Of a stretch of 19,714 nt of DNA, positions 1 through 7,699 are shown piece after piece (the stretch's first letter is position 1; each line of letters starts with the position of its first letter). The notes beneath the pieces were generated by a model. The model was not told the origin of the DNA. It saw only the letters and a program-made list of their open reading frames with translations, and did no database searches. Made by a program: the position numbers and the translations under genes. Location of the stretch: NCBI GenBank assembly GCA_008636095.1, contig VSJD01000061.1, positions 1 through 19,714 on the forward strand, read 5' to 3'. This DNA is from Kiritimatiellota bacterium (GTDB taxonomy: Bacteria; Verrucomicrobiota; Kiritimatiellia; JAAZAB01).

Positions 1-2
1 GT

Positions 3-356
3 CCGATCCTGGCGCTGGACCTTCACGCGCCGGGCGCCTGTGAGCGGGAAGGTGTCTATGCTTATGTTGGCGGCGACGCGAACGGCCCCCTTGCGGCCGA
101 GGAAACGAAGTGGTGCAACGTCCTGCAAAACGAACTGCAGGCCGAGTTCGCCGCACCGGAATTTAAGCGGGTCGCCAACTATCCGTCCCGCTGGACCACG
201 CCCGGGTTCGCGACCTTCCTGTGCAGTGAACTCGGGGTGCCCGCATTGAGCCTGGAGACCCCATACGCATTGGCGGGCGGAAACCTCCTGACGCAGAAGA
301 GCTACCGGGAAATCGGCCGTCGCCTGGCGATGGGCTTTTTCCGTCGGCATGGGTGA
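3..356 (+). CDS. M14-family zinc carboxypeptidase-like protein, C-terminal part
   Basis: Only the last 117 codons are inside the window; the 5' end lies off the left edge. The visible part starts with the segment LALDLHAPGA, which fits the strand carrying the third zinc-binding histidine of M14 carboxypeptidases. Near the C-terminus is SLETPYA, where the glutamate fits the catalytic Glu of the family. Both matches are from memory of the family, not from an alignment. If correct, it would cleave C-terminal residues from peptides, or a related amide such as a succinylglutamate-type substrate. The first two zinc ligands (HxxE) would be upstream and cannot be checked. It stops 18 bases before the next gene, so it may be co-transcribed with the regulatory run that follows. 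Confidence 0.6.
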   Translation, partial: PILALDLHAPGACEREGVYAYVGGDANGPLAAEETKWCNVLQNELQAEFAAPEFKRVANYPSRWTTPGFATFLCSELGVPALSLETPYALAGGNLLTQKSYREIGRRLAMGFFRRHG

Positions 357-374
357 GCATGGGATCAACGAAAC

Positions 375-797
375 ATGAATGTTTTATCACTGGAAAAAGA
401 AGCGTGCGGTGATAATTTGAAGGAACTGTTCGCTTTTGTGGAACAGGCTCTGACCAGTTTGAACACGCCTGCATCGGATCGGGACAAGATGATGATGGCC
501 CTGGACGAGGCCCTGACCAACGTGGTACTTTATGCCTATCCCGAAAATCAACGTGGTACGGTGGGCATTCGTATTTGCCGCAACGACAACACGATCACGG
601 CGGAAGTCGTGGACCATGGAAAACCGTTCGATCCCACGGCGCATCCGGCGCCCGATATCACCCTTCCGATCGAGCAGCGTCCCATCGGCGGTTTGGGTAT
701 TCACCTGATGCGGAACCTGGTGACCAGCCTGCGGTACTATCAAAAAAAAGGGGAAAACCGTTTAGTTCTAACCACATCCTGGGAGAAAACCATATGA
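375..797 (+). CDS. RsbW/SpoIIAB-like anti-sigma serine kinase (HATPase_c_2)
   Basis: A 140-aa single-domain GHKL ATPase. The N-box is DEALTNVVLYAYP (about residues 44-56, with E45 and N49 as Mg/ATP contacts). The G1 box is VVDHGKPFDP around D80, and a glycine-rich GGLGIHLMRNL lies near residues 105-115. The length is normal for RsbW-type proteins. In known partner-switching systems such a kinase either holds a sigma factor or phosphorylates a STAS antagonist. Here the gene directly after it is a STAS protein, overlapping by 4 nt (ATGA), which supports a kinase/antagonist pair. No sigma factor or PP2C phosphatase is visible, so the output is unknown. The start is the first ATG after the previous stop; no strong ribosome-binding site is seen. 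Confidence 0.85.
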   Translation: MNVLSLEKEACGDNLKELFAFVEQALTSLNTPASDRDKMMMALDEALTNVVLYAYPENQRGTVGIRICRNDNTITAEVVDHGKPFDPTAHPAPDITLPIEQRPIGGLGIHLMRNLVTSLRYYQKKGENRLVLTTSWEKTI

Positions 798-1153
798 GTG
801 ACGCGATCTTATTTGTTGACGAAACCCGGCAGGATGTCAAACTCGTGCATGTCATGGCTCAGCGCCTGTTGGATCCCCAACAGGCCGATACCCTTGCCCG
901 CCATCTGGGTGGGCTGTTCGAGTCCGGCGTGCTGTGCGTCCTCGTGGACCTGGGTAGCGTCCAGCGTCTGTCCAGCATCTTTTTCCGGTCATTTATAATG
1001 GCCGGCAAGAAAGCCGGCGAGAAAAAAGCCAAACTGGCCTTTTGCAACCTTTCGCCCGTTATCCAGGAAGGCTTCACGATCACCGGCCTCACCGATCTCT
1101 TCCCGATCTACAAGAACGAGAACGACGCGCTCAGCAAATTGGCGGGGAAATAG
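794..1153 (+). CDS. STAS-domain anti-sigma factor antagonist
   Basis: A 119-aa protein starting at an ATG that overlaps the stop of the RsbW-like gene, with GGAG at 782-785 as the ribosome-binding site. The same frame is open much further upstream, but that part is only the shadow of the previous gene. The fold pattern is that of a SpoIIAA/RsbV-like STAS domain: a VLVDLGSV strand followed by the loop RLSSIFFRS, where SpoIIAA-type proteins carry the phosphorylated serine (usually in D-S-S-G). The aspartate and glycine of that loop are replaced here, so the serine assignment is inferred. It is most likely the phosphorylation target of the preceding kinase. Confidence 0.8.
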   Translation: MSDAILFVDETRQDVKLVHVMAQRLLDPQQADTLARHLGGLFESGVLCVLVDLGSVQRLSSIFFRSFIMAGKKAGEKKAKLAFCNLSPVIQEGFTITGLTDLFPIYKNENDALSKLAGK

Positions 1154-1202
1154 AATTGTTTTTTGACGAAAGGGACAAGCCATAGACTGCATAAAATCAA
1201 CG

Positions 1203-1925
1203 GTGAAAATTTCCAGCGACGGTGAAGATCTTCCTGACATCCCACATCAGCGGGCCGTGGATAAGCGATTCCGTTATGTATGTTGGTGGTTGACCATCTT
1301 CGGGATTAGCATAGGCTTTTTTGAAGCGGCGGTGGTTGCCGATTTGCGCGCTATATTCTGTCCCGATAACAATCTTTTTCCATTGTGCATCAAGGTCAAT
1401 CGGCTGGGGTTGATTGAAATCGGAAGAGAGTTCTTTTCGCTGGTGATACTGGTTGCGGTCGCGTGCCTGGCAGGCTGGGAATCCAAGGCCAGGGTCGCGT
1501 GCTTTGTTATTCTCTTTGGACTATGGGATATTTTTTACTACGTGTTCCTTAAGCTCATCATTGACTGGCCGGCATCGCTGCTGACGTGGGACCTGTTGTT
1601 CCTGATTCCGGTTCCCTGGGTGGCGCCGGTCATCGCCCCGGTTCTGGTTTCACTCGCCTTCATTGGCGGTGGATTCTTGGTTCTGCGGATGAGCGCGCGG
1701 GGGATTGCGTGGCGCTGCAACCGATGGGGTGTTATTGGGTTTCTGCTGGCGTATGGAATCATATTCTGGTCATTTATCCTGGACTGGCGTCATATTGCGG
1801 CGGGTGGTGTGCCGCGCTCCTTCCCCTGGGGTATCTTTTGTGCCGGGGAGCTCCTGTTAATTTGGGTTTTCAGTTTTGTTTACCGGGGTAGCCTTAGCCG
1901 AGCATCGCATGAAACCAACCACTGA
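1203..1925 (+). CDS. polytopic membrane protein of unknown function
   Basis: 240 aa with a GTG start at 1203; this is the first plausible start in a frame that stays open. I see about six hydrophobic segments: near residues 25-48, 76-95, 98-117, 128-162, 176-194 and 213-232. Many aromatic residues lie at the ends of the helices (for example WDIFYYVFLK and LTWDLLFLIPVPWV). No catalytic motif is recognised. The 3' end overlaps the next membrane-protein gene by 17 nt and the two products are the same length. They may work together, possibly as membrane partners of the RsbW/STAS pair upstream or the histidine kinase downstream. That role is inferred from position only. Confidence 0.6.
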   Translation: MKISSDGEDLPDIPHQRAVDKRFRYVCWWLTIFGISIGFFEAAVVADLRAIFCPDNNLFPLCIKVNRLGLIEIGREFFSLVILVAVACLAGWESKARVACFVILFGLWDIFYYVFLKLIIDWPASLLTWDLLFLIPVPWVAPVIAPVLVSLAFIGGGFLVLRMSARGIAWRCNRWGVIGFLLAYGIIFWSFILDWRHIAAGGVPRSFPWGIFCAGELLLIWVFSFVYRGSLSRASHETNH

Positions 1926-2631
1926 CTTTCGGCAGGACAAGGGGCCTGGTACGGTCACGCGCCGTCTCATTTTGGCCACGCTGGCTCAAGCGGTTGTGGT
2001 GCTTCTGGCCGGGTTAAACTTGAGTTTGCACTTTTCCGCTCAGCCTGTCGGTTCTTTCGATCTGGTGCGTTGGCGGGAAATTTTTTCACTATTGGTGATC
2101 GTACCCGTCTCCATAGGAATCATGTTCCAAGTCATCTGGATTCTTGAACAAGGGCGCCGGGACGCGAAGTGGCCCATCATGATCGTCGGCGTATGTGCGT
2201 GTCTGCTGGGCATCTCCATGGGGGTGCACGAGCCCATTAATGCCCTGCCTCATCTTCAACGGCTTCCGGCCCTGGAATTCTGGGATGAGCTCTTCAGCCA
2301 TGCTATCTTTTATCTGGCGTTTGTAGGTATTTCCCTGTCGTTGCTCTGGAGCCAGGTGCGCAATCCTTTGCCCACCACGATGAGCCGATGGACCACCACG
2401 GTGTTTGGATGTATTGCGATCATGGCCGGGGTGGGAATCTTTCTCACCTTGTTGCCCGGGGGCGCCATCGGGATTGACCTGGCGGTCATTGCCCTGGTTC
2501 TGTTTACGGCGGAGTGGATGAGGAAGGGCAAACCCATGCGGCAACTTCCCCTTGCGATTGTTATTGAATGGCCTTGCCTTCTGGCTTTTCTTGGATTGGT
2601 GGCGCAGCGATTCCTGTCAGGACGATGGTAA
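1909..2631 (+). CDS. second polytopic membrane protein of unknown function
   Basis: 240 aa from the ATG at 1909. A TTG 33 nt upstream would also be in frame but lies deeper in the previous gene. Hydrophobic segments lie near residues 20-42, 58-78, 87-107, 128-148, 160-180, 183-203 and 210-230. Between the third and fourth is a polar stretch containing MGVHEPINALPHL and EFWDELFSHAIFY; its His, Glu and Asp residues could bind a metal or haem, but no known motif is complete. The previous membrane gene overlaps the start by 17 nt and the hybrid kinase gene overlaps the end by 7 nt, so all three are probably translated together. Confidence 0.6.
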   Translation: MKPTTDFRQDKGPGTVTRRLILATLAQAVVVLLAGLNLSLHFSAQPVGSFDLVRWREIFSLLVIVPVSIGIMFQVIWILEQGRRDAKWPIMIVGVCACLLGISMGVHEPINALPHLQRLPALEFWDELFSHAIFYLAFVGISLSLLWSQVRNPLPTTMSRWTTTVFGCIAIMAGVGIFLTLLPGGAIGIDLAVIALVLFTAEWMRKGKPMRQLPLAIVIEWPCLLAFLGLVAQRFLSGRW

Positions 2632-4421
2632 GCAAGCCGGATATGACGAAGGAAAAGTTTACAATGGACAGTAATTGTACCCCTCATGGCTTAGATATAA
2701 GCGGTGATCGCCAGCTGTCCCAGGGAATTCGGAATGATGAATCCTCGGAGCAGTACCTGAAAAAACAATTATTGCTTCTGCATCAGGTAGGCAATGAGTT
2801 GTCGATGGCAGGTTCCCTTGACGAATTGTGCCGGCTGGCTGTTGTCCGGGGGCGGCAACTTCTGGGCTATCAACGGATCGGGCTCTGGTTTCGCGTGGCG
2901 CATTCGATGGTGATGACCGGTTCCTTCGGTGTGGATGAGCAAGGTAAAATCCGCGATGAACACGGCAAGTCGTTGAACGTATCCGCCGATTCGCCCATGG
3001 GGCAAGTGCTCAATCATCAAAAAATATTGTTAGTCAATATCAACTGCCAGCTCAGGAACAACATGGGGGAGGTGGTGGGACATGGCATTCACGTAATTGC
3101 CGGCCTGTGGGATGGCGCCAGGGTGGTCGGTTGTATCTGCATGGATAATCTGCTGGAGCCGCACCGTTCCCTGCAGGAAACCGAGGGGGAGATATTAAAG
3201 CTCTATGCTTCCACTTTGGGTCATCTGGTCAACCGCAAGCGGGCCGAGGAAGAACTGCAAAAAGCCAAAGATGTTGCCGACGCGGCCAACCGGGCCAAAA
3301 GCTTTTTCTTGGCGAACATGAGCCATGAGATCCGGACACCCATGAACGCCATCATGGGCTTCACCGATTTGGTGCTCAGGTCCGAGCTGGCCGCCGAACA
3401 GCGTCGGTCCCTGGAAATAGTCCAAGCCCGCAGTAAAGATTTGCTGGTGCTGATCAATGATATCCTGGATCTCTCCAAGATCGAGGCGGAACGGCTGGAA
3501 TTAAAACCGGTTCAATTCAATATTACGCAAACGCTAAACGATATTGTCGGAACGTTTTCATTGGATACAACAAAAAAAGAATTGCGCCTGCGCGTAGACA
3601 TCTCCCGCGAATTTCCGGAGGTCATATATGGAGATCAACAGCGACTGCGGCAGGTCCTGGTTAACCTGGTGGGCAACGCCGTCAAGTTTACTGAACAAGG
3701 CGAGATCATCATAAAGGTCGAGCGTGATGGGGGTTATCCAGGATCGGGCGATTATCTCCCGCTCCATTTTCAGGTTCAAGATAACGGTATTGGGATACCG
3801 GCGGATCAGCAGAAGGTGATTTTCGAATCTTTTATCCGGGATAATAATTTGATTCCCAAATATGGTGGCATGGGACTCGGGCTGGCCATTGCCAAGCGGC
3901 TGGTGGAGATGATGGGTGGCAACATATGGTGTGAGAGCGAGGTGGGTAAAGGCAGTACCTTCCATTTTACCGTTCGGTTCCTGCGCCAGAGGGTGGGGGA
4001 TAAGCTCCAGGGCAATGCGATACGAGCTACAGCACCTGCCCGGCGTCGCCAACTGCGCGTCCTGATTGTTGAAGATGATGCCGGCAGCCAATTGCTGGCC
4101 CAGTTGTTATTGGAAGAACTTGGACATCGGATAACTGCCGTTACCACGGGGAAAGAAGCCTTGCGGATATTATCGAAAAATGATTTTGATTTGGTCTTGA
4201 TGGATGTCCACATTCCGGAAATGGACGGGCTGGAAGCTACCAGGCAAATACGAAATCCAGCTTCGCTGGTACGCAATCATAACATTCCGATTATTGCCAT
4301 GACCGCTAGTGCCATGAAAATTGATGAAGAAGCATGTATTCAAGCCGGTATGAATGAATATATTTCAAAACCAATGCTGTCCCATGAACTGGTGGCCGCG
4401 ATTGACAAGATTATAAGGTGA
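2625..4421 (+). CDS. hybrid sensor histidine kinase (GAF-HisKA-HATPase-receiver)
   Basis: 598 aa from the ATG at 2625, which has CAGGA just upstream and overlaps the previous stop. An ATG at 2664 with AAGGA upstream is an alternative start. Domains in order: a GAF-like sensor (about 60-200); a short coiled linker; HisKA with the H-box MSHEIRTPMN (phospho-His about 234); HATPase_c with N-box NLVGNAVKF (Asn 351), G1 DNGIGIP (386) and G2 GGMGLGLAIAK (414); then a receiver (477-598) with EDD at 483-485, phospho-acceptor Asp527 in LMDVHIPEMDG, a TAS switch motif and a conserved SKP lysine. No membrane segment is seen, so it should be cytoplasmic, possibly sensing through the upstream membrane proteins. 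No separate response regulator or HPt protein is nearby. Confidence 0.9.
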   Translation: MVSKPDMTKEKFTMDSNCTPHGLDISGDRQLSQGIRNDESSEQYLKKQLLLLHQVGNELSMAGSLDELCRLAVVRGRQLLGYQRIGLWFRVAHSMVMTGSFGVDEQGKIRDEHGKSLNVSADSPMGQVLNHQKILLVNINCQLRNNMGEVVGHGIHVIAGLWDGARVVGCICMDNLLEPHRSLQETEGEILKLYASTLGHLVNRKRAEEELQKAKDVADAANRAKSFFLANMSHEIRTPMNAIMGFTDLVLRSELAAEQRRSLEIVQARSKDLLVLINDILDLSKIEAERLELKPVQFNITQTLNDIVGTFSLDTTKKELRLRVDISREFPEVIYGDQQRLRQVLVNLVGNAVKFTEQGEIIIKVERDGGYPGSGDYLPLHFQVQDNGIGIPADQQKVIFESFIRDNNLIPKYGGMGLGLAIAKRLVEMMGGNIWCESEVGKGSTFHFTVRFLRQRVGDKLQGNAIRATAPARRRQLRVLIVEDDAGSQLLAQLLLEELGHRITAVTTGKEALRILSKNDFDLVLMDVHIPEMDGLEATRQIRNPASLVRNHNIPIIAMTASAMKIDEEACIQAGMNEYISKPMLSHELVAAIDKIIR

Positions 4422-4448
4422 TGCCGGTTCAATAGAAAGACTGACAAT

Positions 4449-4568
4449 ATGCTTGCCAAAGTGCATTCCGGCGTGGTGTGTGGTGTTGACGCCTATCCCC
4501 CTTCGCTTGAAATAGCTTCCGTCTTCGCCAAGGCTTCGCCGGACAAGTCGGGGGACAAGTGCCGTTGA
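4449..4568 (+). pseudogene. comM: comM 5' fragment A1 (residues 1-17) ending in short-repeat DNA
   Basis: It begins [17 protein letters not shown], matching the start of the comM gene at 18662. It then runs into unrelated sequence (CCCTTCGCTTG, then CGCCAAGGCTTCGCCGGACA) of the same style as the short palindromic repeats found in other comM pieces here, and stops after 39 codons. The sequence before its ATG (AATAGAAAG-CTGACAAT) resembles the sequence before fragment F at 15211. Non-functional as an AAA+ protein: no ATPase domain remains. Confidence 0.8.
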
Positions 4569-4583
4569 ACGCGTGAGGTCGTC

Positions 4584-4673
4584 ATGTTGGCGAAAGTACA
4601 CAGTGGGGCAGTCTGCGGTGTTGATGCTTACCCCGTGGAAATCGAAGTCAACACGGGCCGGGGCGGGAATTAG
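4584..4673 (+). pseudogene. comM: comM 5' fragment A2 (residues 1-27)
   Basis: A second comM start lies only 15 nt after the end of fragment A1. It reads [20 protein letters not shown] and on to NTGRG, with the same reading frame as intact comM, then leaves homology and ends in TAG after 29 codons. Its third-position bases differ from A1 and from the intact gene, so it is not a recent tandem copy of either. The remaining interval to the next gene (4674-4753) holds one copy of a 15-bp direct repeat and the ribosome-binding site of the next gene, and nothing else that I can see. Confidence 0.8.
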
Positions 4674-4690
4674 TGGTTGTGGTGGACGTG

Positions 4691-4705
4691 CTGATTAAAA
4701 TGAAT
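4691..4705 (+). repeat. 15-bp direct repeat, left copy
   Basis: CTGATTAAAATGAAT is identical to 5769-5783. The two copies lie just before the DUF2284 gene and just after the DUF6485 gene, so this gene pair is bracketed. It could be a target duplication or a recombination footprint; no transposase or inverted terminal repeat is seen. Confidence 0.6.
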
Positions 4706-4753
4706 TCAGAGTGTCAGGGGCTTTAACCATTATAATTATCAAGGAGCGTAACC

Positions 4754-5401
4754 ATGGAGCACAAATTCAGGAAAATCAGTCTGGATAAGGATAATGCCCA
4801 AATAACCCGCGACCTGCAAACCTATCAAAATAAGGCCCTCGAATTAGGCGCAACCAAAGCCAAGATCATCAGGGCCGATGAAATAATCGTGGATGAACGC
4901 GTGACACTCAAATGTCAGGTCCCGCGCTGTTTCGGGTTCGGAACGGGCGCCAACTGCCCACCCAATACGCTGAAGCCCGCCGAAATGCGCAGTCTGCTGG
5001 AGAAATACCGCCAAGCTGTGTTCTTTGTGAAGGAAGTCCCTTCCGCTGTAATTGTCAGGGACAAGGCAACGATCAAAGAACGCGTCAAGGCTTACCTGGA
5101 AGTTTTCAAAATCGTCACGGATATTGAGGCAATGGCTTTTTACGATGGACACTACCTGGCATTCGGGCTCGGCGCCGGATCATGCCGCCACACGTTCTGT
5201 GGCCTTGAGGAAAACTGTGCCGCTTTGAAAGGCGAAAAATGCCGCTTCTCCCTGCGTTCCCGACCATCCATGGAGGCCGTCGGTCTGGACGCCTACAAGA
5301 TGGCGGCCTGCGCGGGATGGGACATCTATCCCATTGGCAGCAACGCCAAACCGGAAGATATTCCATTTGGCCTGCTGGCCGGCATCATTATCGTGGAGTG
5401 A
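4754..5401 (+). CDS. DUF2284 predicted metal-binding protein
   Basis: 215 aa with a strong ribosome-binding site AAGGAG (4741-4746) seven bases before the ATG. It matches the DUF2284 pattern: an N-terminal CQVPRCFGFG and ANCPPNT cluster (about residues 56-74), a middle hydrophobic part, then CRHTFCGLEENC plus a further Cys in the GEKCRF segment, and RPSMEAVGLDAYKMAACAGW near the C-terminus. The spacing of the cysteines suggests an iron-sulfur or zinc site. The biochemical role of the family is not settled. The next gene is a DUF6485 Cys-rich protein, so the two may form a functional unit. It is the first complete gene after the comM 5' fragments. Confidence 0.8.
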   Translation: MEHKFRKISLDKDNAQITRDLQTYQNKALELGATKAKIIRADEIIVDERVTLKCQVPRCFGFGTGANCPPNTLKPAEMRSLLEKYRQAVFFVKEVPSAVIVRDKATIKERVKAYLEVFKIVTDIEAMAFYDGHYLAFGLGAGSCRHTFCGLEENCAALKGEKCRFSLRSRPSMEAVGLDAYKMAACAGWDIYPIGSNAKPEDIPFGLLAGIIIVE

Positions 5402-5417
5402 AGACTTCTGCGCCAAG

Positions 5418-5478
5418 TTTGCCAAAAGCCCCATCATTGTGGGATGGGCCGGTGGCTTTATTTTGAACCCTTGGCAAA
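5418..5478 (+). terminator. nested inverted repeats between DUF2284 and DUF6485 genes
   Basis: Three nested stems can be drawn: TTTGCCAA (5418-5425) with TTGGCAAA (5471-5478); AAAGCC with GGCTTT (5454-5459); and CCCATC with GATGGG around a short loop. The innermost arms are followed by TTTATTTT. It could work as an intrinsic terminator or attenuator after the DUF2284 gene, or be a folded recombination site. The pairing is read by eye. Confidence 0.4.
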
Positions 5479-5560
5479 TTCAGGGAAGGAGCCATTGGTT
5501 TTCAGGTTCTTAAGAAATTCCTTAACCATGTTTTCGCGGATGAAAGAAGGCGGCTTAATA

Positions 5561-5764
5561 ATGGCGGCCAAGTGTGATAAATTCAGCTCGAACATGAAGC
5601 GTTGCAATTGCAGTTATGATCCCTGCGATAAAAAAGGCAACTGCTGTGCGTGTATCCAATATCACCTGAGCATGAAGGAGCTGCCTGCTTGTGCGTTTCC
5701 AGATGAGGTTGAAAAAACTTTTGACAGGTCATTTGCAAAATTCTGCAAAATCTATGGGAAGTGA
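5561..5764 (+). CDS. DUF6485 small cysteine-rich protein
   Basis: 67 aa from the ATG at 5561, with AGAAGG (5545-5550) upstream. An in-frame ATG at 5540 would add 7 residues. The core [21 protein letters not shown] followed by LPACAFP and then FDRSFAKF is the typical layout of DUF6485: eight cysteines in the 67 residues, probably a metal-binding knuckle. Such proteins are small and cytoplasmic with no assigned function. It is downstream of and co-oriented with the DUF2284 gene. Confidence 0.75.
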   Translation: MAAKCDKFSSNMKRCNCSYDPCDKKGNCCACIQYHLSMKELPACAFPDEVEKTFDRSFAKFCKIYGK

Positions 5765-5768
5765 TTTA

Positions 5769-5783
5769 CTGATTAAAATGAAT
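5769..5783 (+). repeat. 15-bp direct repeat, right copy
   Basis: Identical to 4691-4705. It starts five bases after the stop codon of the DUF6485 gene. Confidence 0.6.
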
Positions 5784-5865
5784 CCGGATTAAGGGTGGGG
5801 TTGATTTCTAATCATCGTTCAATTGATAATCTTGATGGACACGGGGGATAATTTAATAGAAGATG

Positions 5866-5905
5866 AGCCTCCTGGGAAGGCATTCATCTATAATGTTTAA
5901 TTCGG
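5866..5905 (+). repeat. cassette-junction repeat T1
   Basis: AGCCTCCTGGGAAGGCATTC then ATCTATAATGTTTAATTC. It matches the core and the first part of the right arm of the repeats at 6497, 7911, 8809 and 17621. The proposed exchange point would be after base 5872. It is 100 bases after the DUF6485 gene and 20 bases before the next gene, and with T2 it encloses a 634-bp one-gene unit. Confidence 0.7.
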
Positions 5906-5926
5906 CAACTGAATTACGAGGGCCAT

Positions 5927-6451
5927 ATGAAACAGCAACATCTGGTTCTAGTAGTAATTGCGGCAATAGCGCTAAATCCTATCTGCGGCCTCGCGCGACT
6001 AGACGAAACAGAGGCGCAATGCGAGCAACGATATGGAAAGCCGCAGAATTCACTATCTGACAAAAGCTTTCCAATCCTGTCAGGTGCTGTAAATCGAATC
6101 TATCAATATCAAGGTTGGTGCATCAGGATTGCGTTTATTGACGGCAAAGCCGTGATAATTAGCTACTCGAAGTCAGCAAAAGCGGCAGGTGGTATTACGA
6201 TTCGTAATGACGAGGTCAAGGCCATCCTCGATGCCGAAGGAAACGGGGGAGAATGGAAAGGGTCAAGGAATTTTAATCTGTTTAAACCGGGTCATCCCAA
6301 GAAATGGAGCAATACCAACGGCTCGATTGCATATTTGGTGGGCATTACAAGAGCCGTCCTGGTTGTCGAATCCCCAAAGGTGGAAGAATTAAATAAAGCG
6401 CAAGCACAGACGACGGAAGAACCGCGCAAGGAAAGCATCCCGAAATTCTGA
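5927..6451 (+). CDS. secreted protein of unknown function
   Basis: 174 aa. The N-terminus MKQQHLVLVVIAAIALNPIC followed by GLARLDE looks like a signal peptide, cleaved probably near residues 20-24, so the product should be periplasmic or exported. The mature part begins with ETEAQCEQRYGKP, which recalls a family of short exported bacterial proteins, but I cannot name it. The body is mixed alpha/beta with several Trp, Tyr and Gly residues; the tail (from about residue 150) is charged and rich in Glu, Lys and Gln. It is the only gene between repeats T1 and T2 and is richer in A+T than the genes at 1-4400. Confidence 0.65.
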   Translation: MKQQHLVLVVIAAIALNPICGLARLDETEAQCEQRYGKPQNSLSDKSFPILSGAVNRIYQYQGWCIRIAFIDGKAVIISYSKSAKAAGGITIRNDEVKAILDAEGNGGEWKGSRNFNLFKPGHPKKWSNTNGSIAYLVGITRAVLVVESPKVEELNKAQAQTTEEPRKESIPKF

Positions 6452-6471
6452 AAAGAACGAATGCCGAATCC

Positions 6472-6558
6472 CATTAGGGACATTGCATATTAAAAGATGC
6501 GCCTCCTGGGAAGGCATTCATATACAATGTTGAAATTTGTAGGGAAGTAGCGGCGTAA
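6472..6558 (+). repeat. cassette-junction repeat T2
   Basis: The core GCGCCTCCTGGGAAGGCATT (6499-6518) and the right arm (ATTCATATACAATGTTGAAA, then GTAGGGAAG) match the repeats at 7911, 8809 and 17621. The left arm, GGGACATTGCAT followed by AAAAGAT, partly matches the left arm at 8790 (GTACATAGCATGC). The proposed exchange point is after base 6506. The rest of the gap to 6691 holds no feature that I recognise. Confidence 0.7.
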
Positions 6559-6691
6559 GTCTTTGGTGTGGAGTGGAATGATATTGTGATCCTGAACGCT
6601 AACGACTGTGAACAAGTTGGAGTATTCCAAGAATCTCGGACTGACCCCTTTCCCTCCAACGATGGGCGATAGGAATAGCATAGGGTAAATG

Positions 6692-7606
6692 TCAGCGTTT
6701 GTGTTTAAAGTGAACGAGGACATCGCTGTCAGGAAGATGTTCTTCTACGTCCCGCTGAAAATTGTCGGTAAGCTCTGCGGTCTCGATGACGGTCATATTA
6801 CCTTTTACTAGAAAACACACATCCACGAATATCTTGCCTCCGGCCTTCCTCGTACGCAGCCTGACTACCCCGAATGAGTGCGGCTTATATTTATCAACGA
6901 TTTTGCGCACGGTGGTCTGGATGTGTTCTCCGGGCGCGGCATCGAGAAGTTCCGGCACTGTATGGCCCATGGTCTTCAATGGCTCAATGACAAGGACCAT
7001 CGCAAGTATTATAGCCATGGATGGGTCGACATACGGTGTGATATTCGTATAGCCCTTCGCGCGTAAGATAAGCCCTATGAGAAAACCCGCTGCAATGCCG
7101 AATGACAGCATGGCCTCGATCTTCCACTGCATGGCTGCGCCTTTTAGCATGGCAGAGTCGGTCTTGCGGCCTATTGAGGCAATATACCACATTATCAGGA
7201 TAGAGATGAGGCCTGATACGACCTCTACTATGACCGGCAGGCTGTAGCCGGTGATATCGTCCGGATGGAGTATATCCTGTATGGCGAAGTTAACGCTTAC
7301 GAAGCATGTTATGATGATGAGCCCGGCCTGTATCACCACCGTAAATGGTTCGTATTTCGTATAGCCGAAATTGTACCTATGGTCAGGCGGCCGGTGGACT
7401 GTCTGTACAGAGAAACGCGTCAGGAGCGCTACGACGAATATTACGAAGATCGTTACCGCGTCCAGGAGAAGCGTTATTGAGTCAGAGACAATGCCTACTG
7501 CCGCGATGATAAGGAACGATATGCCGGAGCCGTATATAGATAGCTTTACGGCTCGAGACTGCAGCTCCTGCTTTGATGGGCCTTTAATATCTTTTGTCAT
7601 AAGCAT
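6692..7606 (-). CDS. cation diffusion facilitator (CDF) family transporter
   Basis: 304 aa. Six membrane segments occupy roughly the first 215 residues, and a cytoplasmic ferredoxin-like dimerisation domain fills the C-terminus (HSFGVVRLRTRKAGGKIFVD to the end). The TM2 metal site appears as SDSITLLLDAV, with acidic residues in place of the usual His, and the fifth or sixth helix starts YVDPSMAII as in other CDFs. It should export a divalent metal (Zn, Fe or Mn; the substrate cannot be set from this) in exchange for protons. Ile codons are very often ATA, unlike the genes at 1-4400, which suggests transfer. It is the only gene in the 4754-9574 stretch on the minus strand. ATG 7600 is an alternative start. 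Confidence 0.85.
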   Translation of the reverse strand: MLMTKDIKGPSKQELQSRAVKLSIYGSGISFLIIAAVGIVSDSITLLLDAVTIFVIFVVALLTRFSVQTVHRPPDHRYNFGYTKYEPFTVVIQAGLIIITCFVSVNFAIQDILHPDDITGYSLPVIVEVVSGLISILIMWYIASIGRKTDSAMLKGAAMQWKIEAMLSFGIAAGFLIGLILRAKGYTNITPYVDPSMAIILAMVLVIEPLKTMGHTVPELLDAAPGEHIQTTVRKIVDKYKPHSFGVVRLRTRKAGGKIFVDVCFLVKGNMTVIETAELTDNFQRDVEEHLPDSDVLVHFKHKR

Positions 7607-7699
7607 TGTATATTATATAGTCAGATTGCCAAACACCCAGCTATTATAGACCTTTCCCACAGTCCGTCCATACCGATCTTATCCTGGTCACGTCAGGGT

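Noticed and set aside
575..793. Upstream extension of the STAS protein
   Set aside because: The frame is open only as a shadow of the RsbW-like gene. The ATG at 794 has a ribosome-binding site and gives a normal STAS length.
7607..7640. Promoter for the CDF gene (TATAAT and TTGGCA on the minus strand)
   Set aside because: The two hexamers are only 9 bases apart and the -10 lies almost on the start codon, so they do not form a normal sigma70 promoter.
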